A stretch of 64,000 nucleotides of DNA from Agrobacterium arsenijevicii (GTDB lineage Bacteria; Pseudomonadota; Alphaproteobacteria; Rhizobiales; Rhizobiaceae). Made by a program: the position numbers and the translations under genes. The stretch spans positions 62,001 to 126,000 of the forward strand of contig JWIT01000011.1 of the NCBI GenBank assembly GCA_000949895.1, written 5' to 3'. Below, piece by piece: positions 62,960 to 64,000 of this stretch. The notes below the pieces were generated by a model that searched no databases, had not been told where the DNA came from, and saw nothing but the letters and a program-made list of their open reading frames with translations. The stretch's first letter is position 1; the number at the start of each line of letters is the position of its first letter.

Positions 62960-64000
62960 ATGGACATGCAGATCAGCCGCCAGCAGGCAGCCGGTGGTGC
63001 AAGCGGCCATCTGACCATCGATCTTGGCGCATTGCGCGACAATTATCTGGCGCTTGCGGCGATGGCGCCGGCCTCGCAAACCGCAGCGGTCGTCAAGGCC
63101 GACGCCTATGGCCTCGGCGCGGATATCGTCTCACAGACCCTGTTCGATGCAGGCTGTCGCAATTTCTTCGTTGCCCATATCGATGAAGCATTGTCTCTCA
63201 GGCTCCGGCTTTCAGCCGAAGCGCGGATTTTCGTGCTCAACGGGCTTCAGCCGGGCAACGAGACCTCCTGCGCCGCCATGGCCATCACCCCGGTTCTGAA
63301 TTCGCTGGAGCAGATCACCCAATGGGTGGCCCACGCTAAAAAGCTCGGCAAGGTACTGCCCGCCGCGGTGCAGATCGATACCGGCATGTGCCGCCTCGGC
63401 CTCTCGCCCGAAGAGCTTGAAGTCCTCGCCTCCCGGCCGCAATTGCTTGATGGCATCGACATCGCCTTCGTGATGAGCCACCTCGCCTGTGCGGATGAGC
63501 CGGAACACACCTCCAATGCCGCGCAGCTTTCCGTGATGCGCAAGGCGGCTATCGCCTTTCCTGACACGCCCGTCTGTTTTTCCAACTCCGGCGGCATCTT
63601 CCTGGGCAATGATTATCACAACCATCTGCTCCGCCCCGGCATCGCACTTTATGGCGGCGCGCCCTCCGTTACCCGTCCCAATCCGATGAAGCCGGTGGTC
63701 CGTCTGGATCTCGCGGTGATCCAGACACGTAGCGTTCCCGCAGGCTCGCTGGTCGGTTACGGCGGCTCCTTCGAAGCGGCCGGACCGACGCGCCTTGCGA
63801 CAATCGCGGCTGGTTATGCCGATGGCCTGCCGCGCTCGCTCAGCAATCGCGGCGCGGCATGGTACAATGGCATTCGCCTGCCGATTGCGGGACGCGTTTC
63901 TATGGACAGCATCATTCTCGACATATCCGCCCTGCCTGAAGGCGCATTGACGCAGGGCAGTCTCGTGCAGATGATCGGGCCAGACCAGACGCTGGAAGAC
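62960..64000 (+). CDS. dadX: Alanine racemase (catabolic DadX type), 3' end missing
   Basis: About 347 residues of a PLP-dependent fold-type III racemase, still open at the right edge (normal length about 360-380). The PLP Lys is in VVKADAYGLGAD near residue 45; the second catalytic base, Tyr, is in IAAGYADGLPRS; QIDTGMCRLGL and GRVSMDSI are also conserved. It interconverts L- and D-alanine. Divergence from an Lrp-type regulator suggests the inducible, catabolic form (DadX) rather than the housekeeping Alr; this cannot be proved without the next gene, expected to be dadA. GAGGG lies 9 bp before the ATG. Confidence 0.93.
   Translation, partial: MDMQISRQQAAGGASGHLTIDLGALRDNYLALAAMAPASQTAAVVKADAYGLGADIVSQTLFDAGCRNFFVAHIDEALSLRLRLSAEARIFVLNGLQPGNETSCAAMAITPVLNSLEQITQWVAHAKKLGKVLPAAVQIDTGMCRLGLSPEELEVLASRPQLLDGIDIAFVMSHLACADEPEHTSNAAQLSVMRKAAIAFPDTPVCFSNSGGIFLGNDYHNHLLRPGIALYGGAPSVTRPNPMKPVVRLDLAVIQTRSVPAGSLVGYGGSFEAAGPTRLATIAAGYADGLPRSLSNRGAAWYNGIRLPIAGRVSMDSIILDISALPEGALTQGSLVQMIGPDQTLED

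Overview
The window looks like chromosomal DNA of an alphaproteobacterium of the Rhizobiaceae, most likely Agrobacterium tumefaciens/fabrum or a close relative. Three things point there. A complete sulfoquinovose monooxygenase (smo) cluster is present, and the catalytic and sulfonate-binding residues of its GH31 enzyme fall at the positions I recall for the A. tumefaciens enzyme. A minCDE operon carries a CtrA-type box. The G+C is high, and short palindromic rhizobial intergenic elements are scattered through it. I saw no rRNA, tRNA, CRISPR array, phage or intact insertion sequence. The identification is from memory; no search was run.

Layout. 1-743: 3'-truncated amidase (-). 1092-5328: a membrane GGDEF-EAL protein followed by two paralogous, transporter-less amino-acid-type binding proteins. 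5374-7215: minE, minD, minC (-). 7623-8309: HAD phosphatase. 8623-14820: GntR regulator, TRAP transporter (DctPQM), idonate-dehydrogenase-like enzyme and mannonate dehydratase, a sugar-acid uptake and catabolism block. 14849-16958: VanZ-like protein (-) and ketoglutaric-semialdehyde-type dehydrogenase. 17016-23078: a probable organosulfonate block on the minus strand (signal-less binding-protein-fold protein, LLM monooxygenase, fused TRAP QM, TRAP P), divergent from an ArsR regulator and a YfcG-like glutathione transferase. 23085-32520: a split regulon with peptide-type ABC transporter genes, a SelA-like PLP enzyme, RidA, a metallo-amidohydrolase and an IclR regulator. 33037-36863: glycosyltransferase, acyltransferase and Wza-like export lipoprotein. 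37166-41607: RND efflux pair. 41613-46171: autotransporter plus IalB-like protein (-). 46391-56427: smoABC (-) and smoDEFGHI (+). 56505-57806: TadG-like VWA protein (-). 57974-62130: TPP riboswitch, thiXY-like transporter genes and thiMED. 62374-64000: Lrp regulator (-) and truncated alanine racemase.

How the parts work together. The smo genes import sulfoquinovose or its glycosides (SmoEFGH), release free sulfoquinovose (SmoI), oxidatively remove sulfite with FMNH2 (SmoC supplied by SmoA) and reduce the resulting 6-oxoglucose to glucose (SmoB). A 22-bp element occurs in both smo intergenic regions with 20/22 identity and is a strong candidate SmoD operator. The 17-23 kb block has the same logic (a flavin-dependent desulfonating monooxygenase plus uptake) but uses a TRAP transporter, has no flavin reductase of its own, and is flanked by an ArsR regulator that keeps one of the two redox cysteines of the BigR/SqrR group. 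The 23-32 kb block is the least understood; a 13/17-matching element before both the PLP-enzyme gene and the binding-protein gene suggests one IclR regulon.
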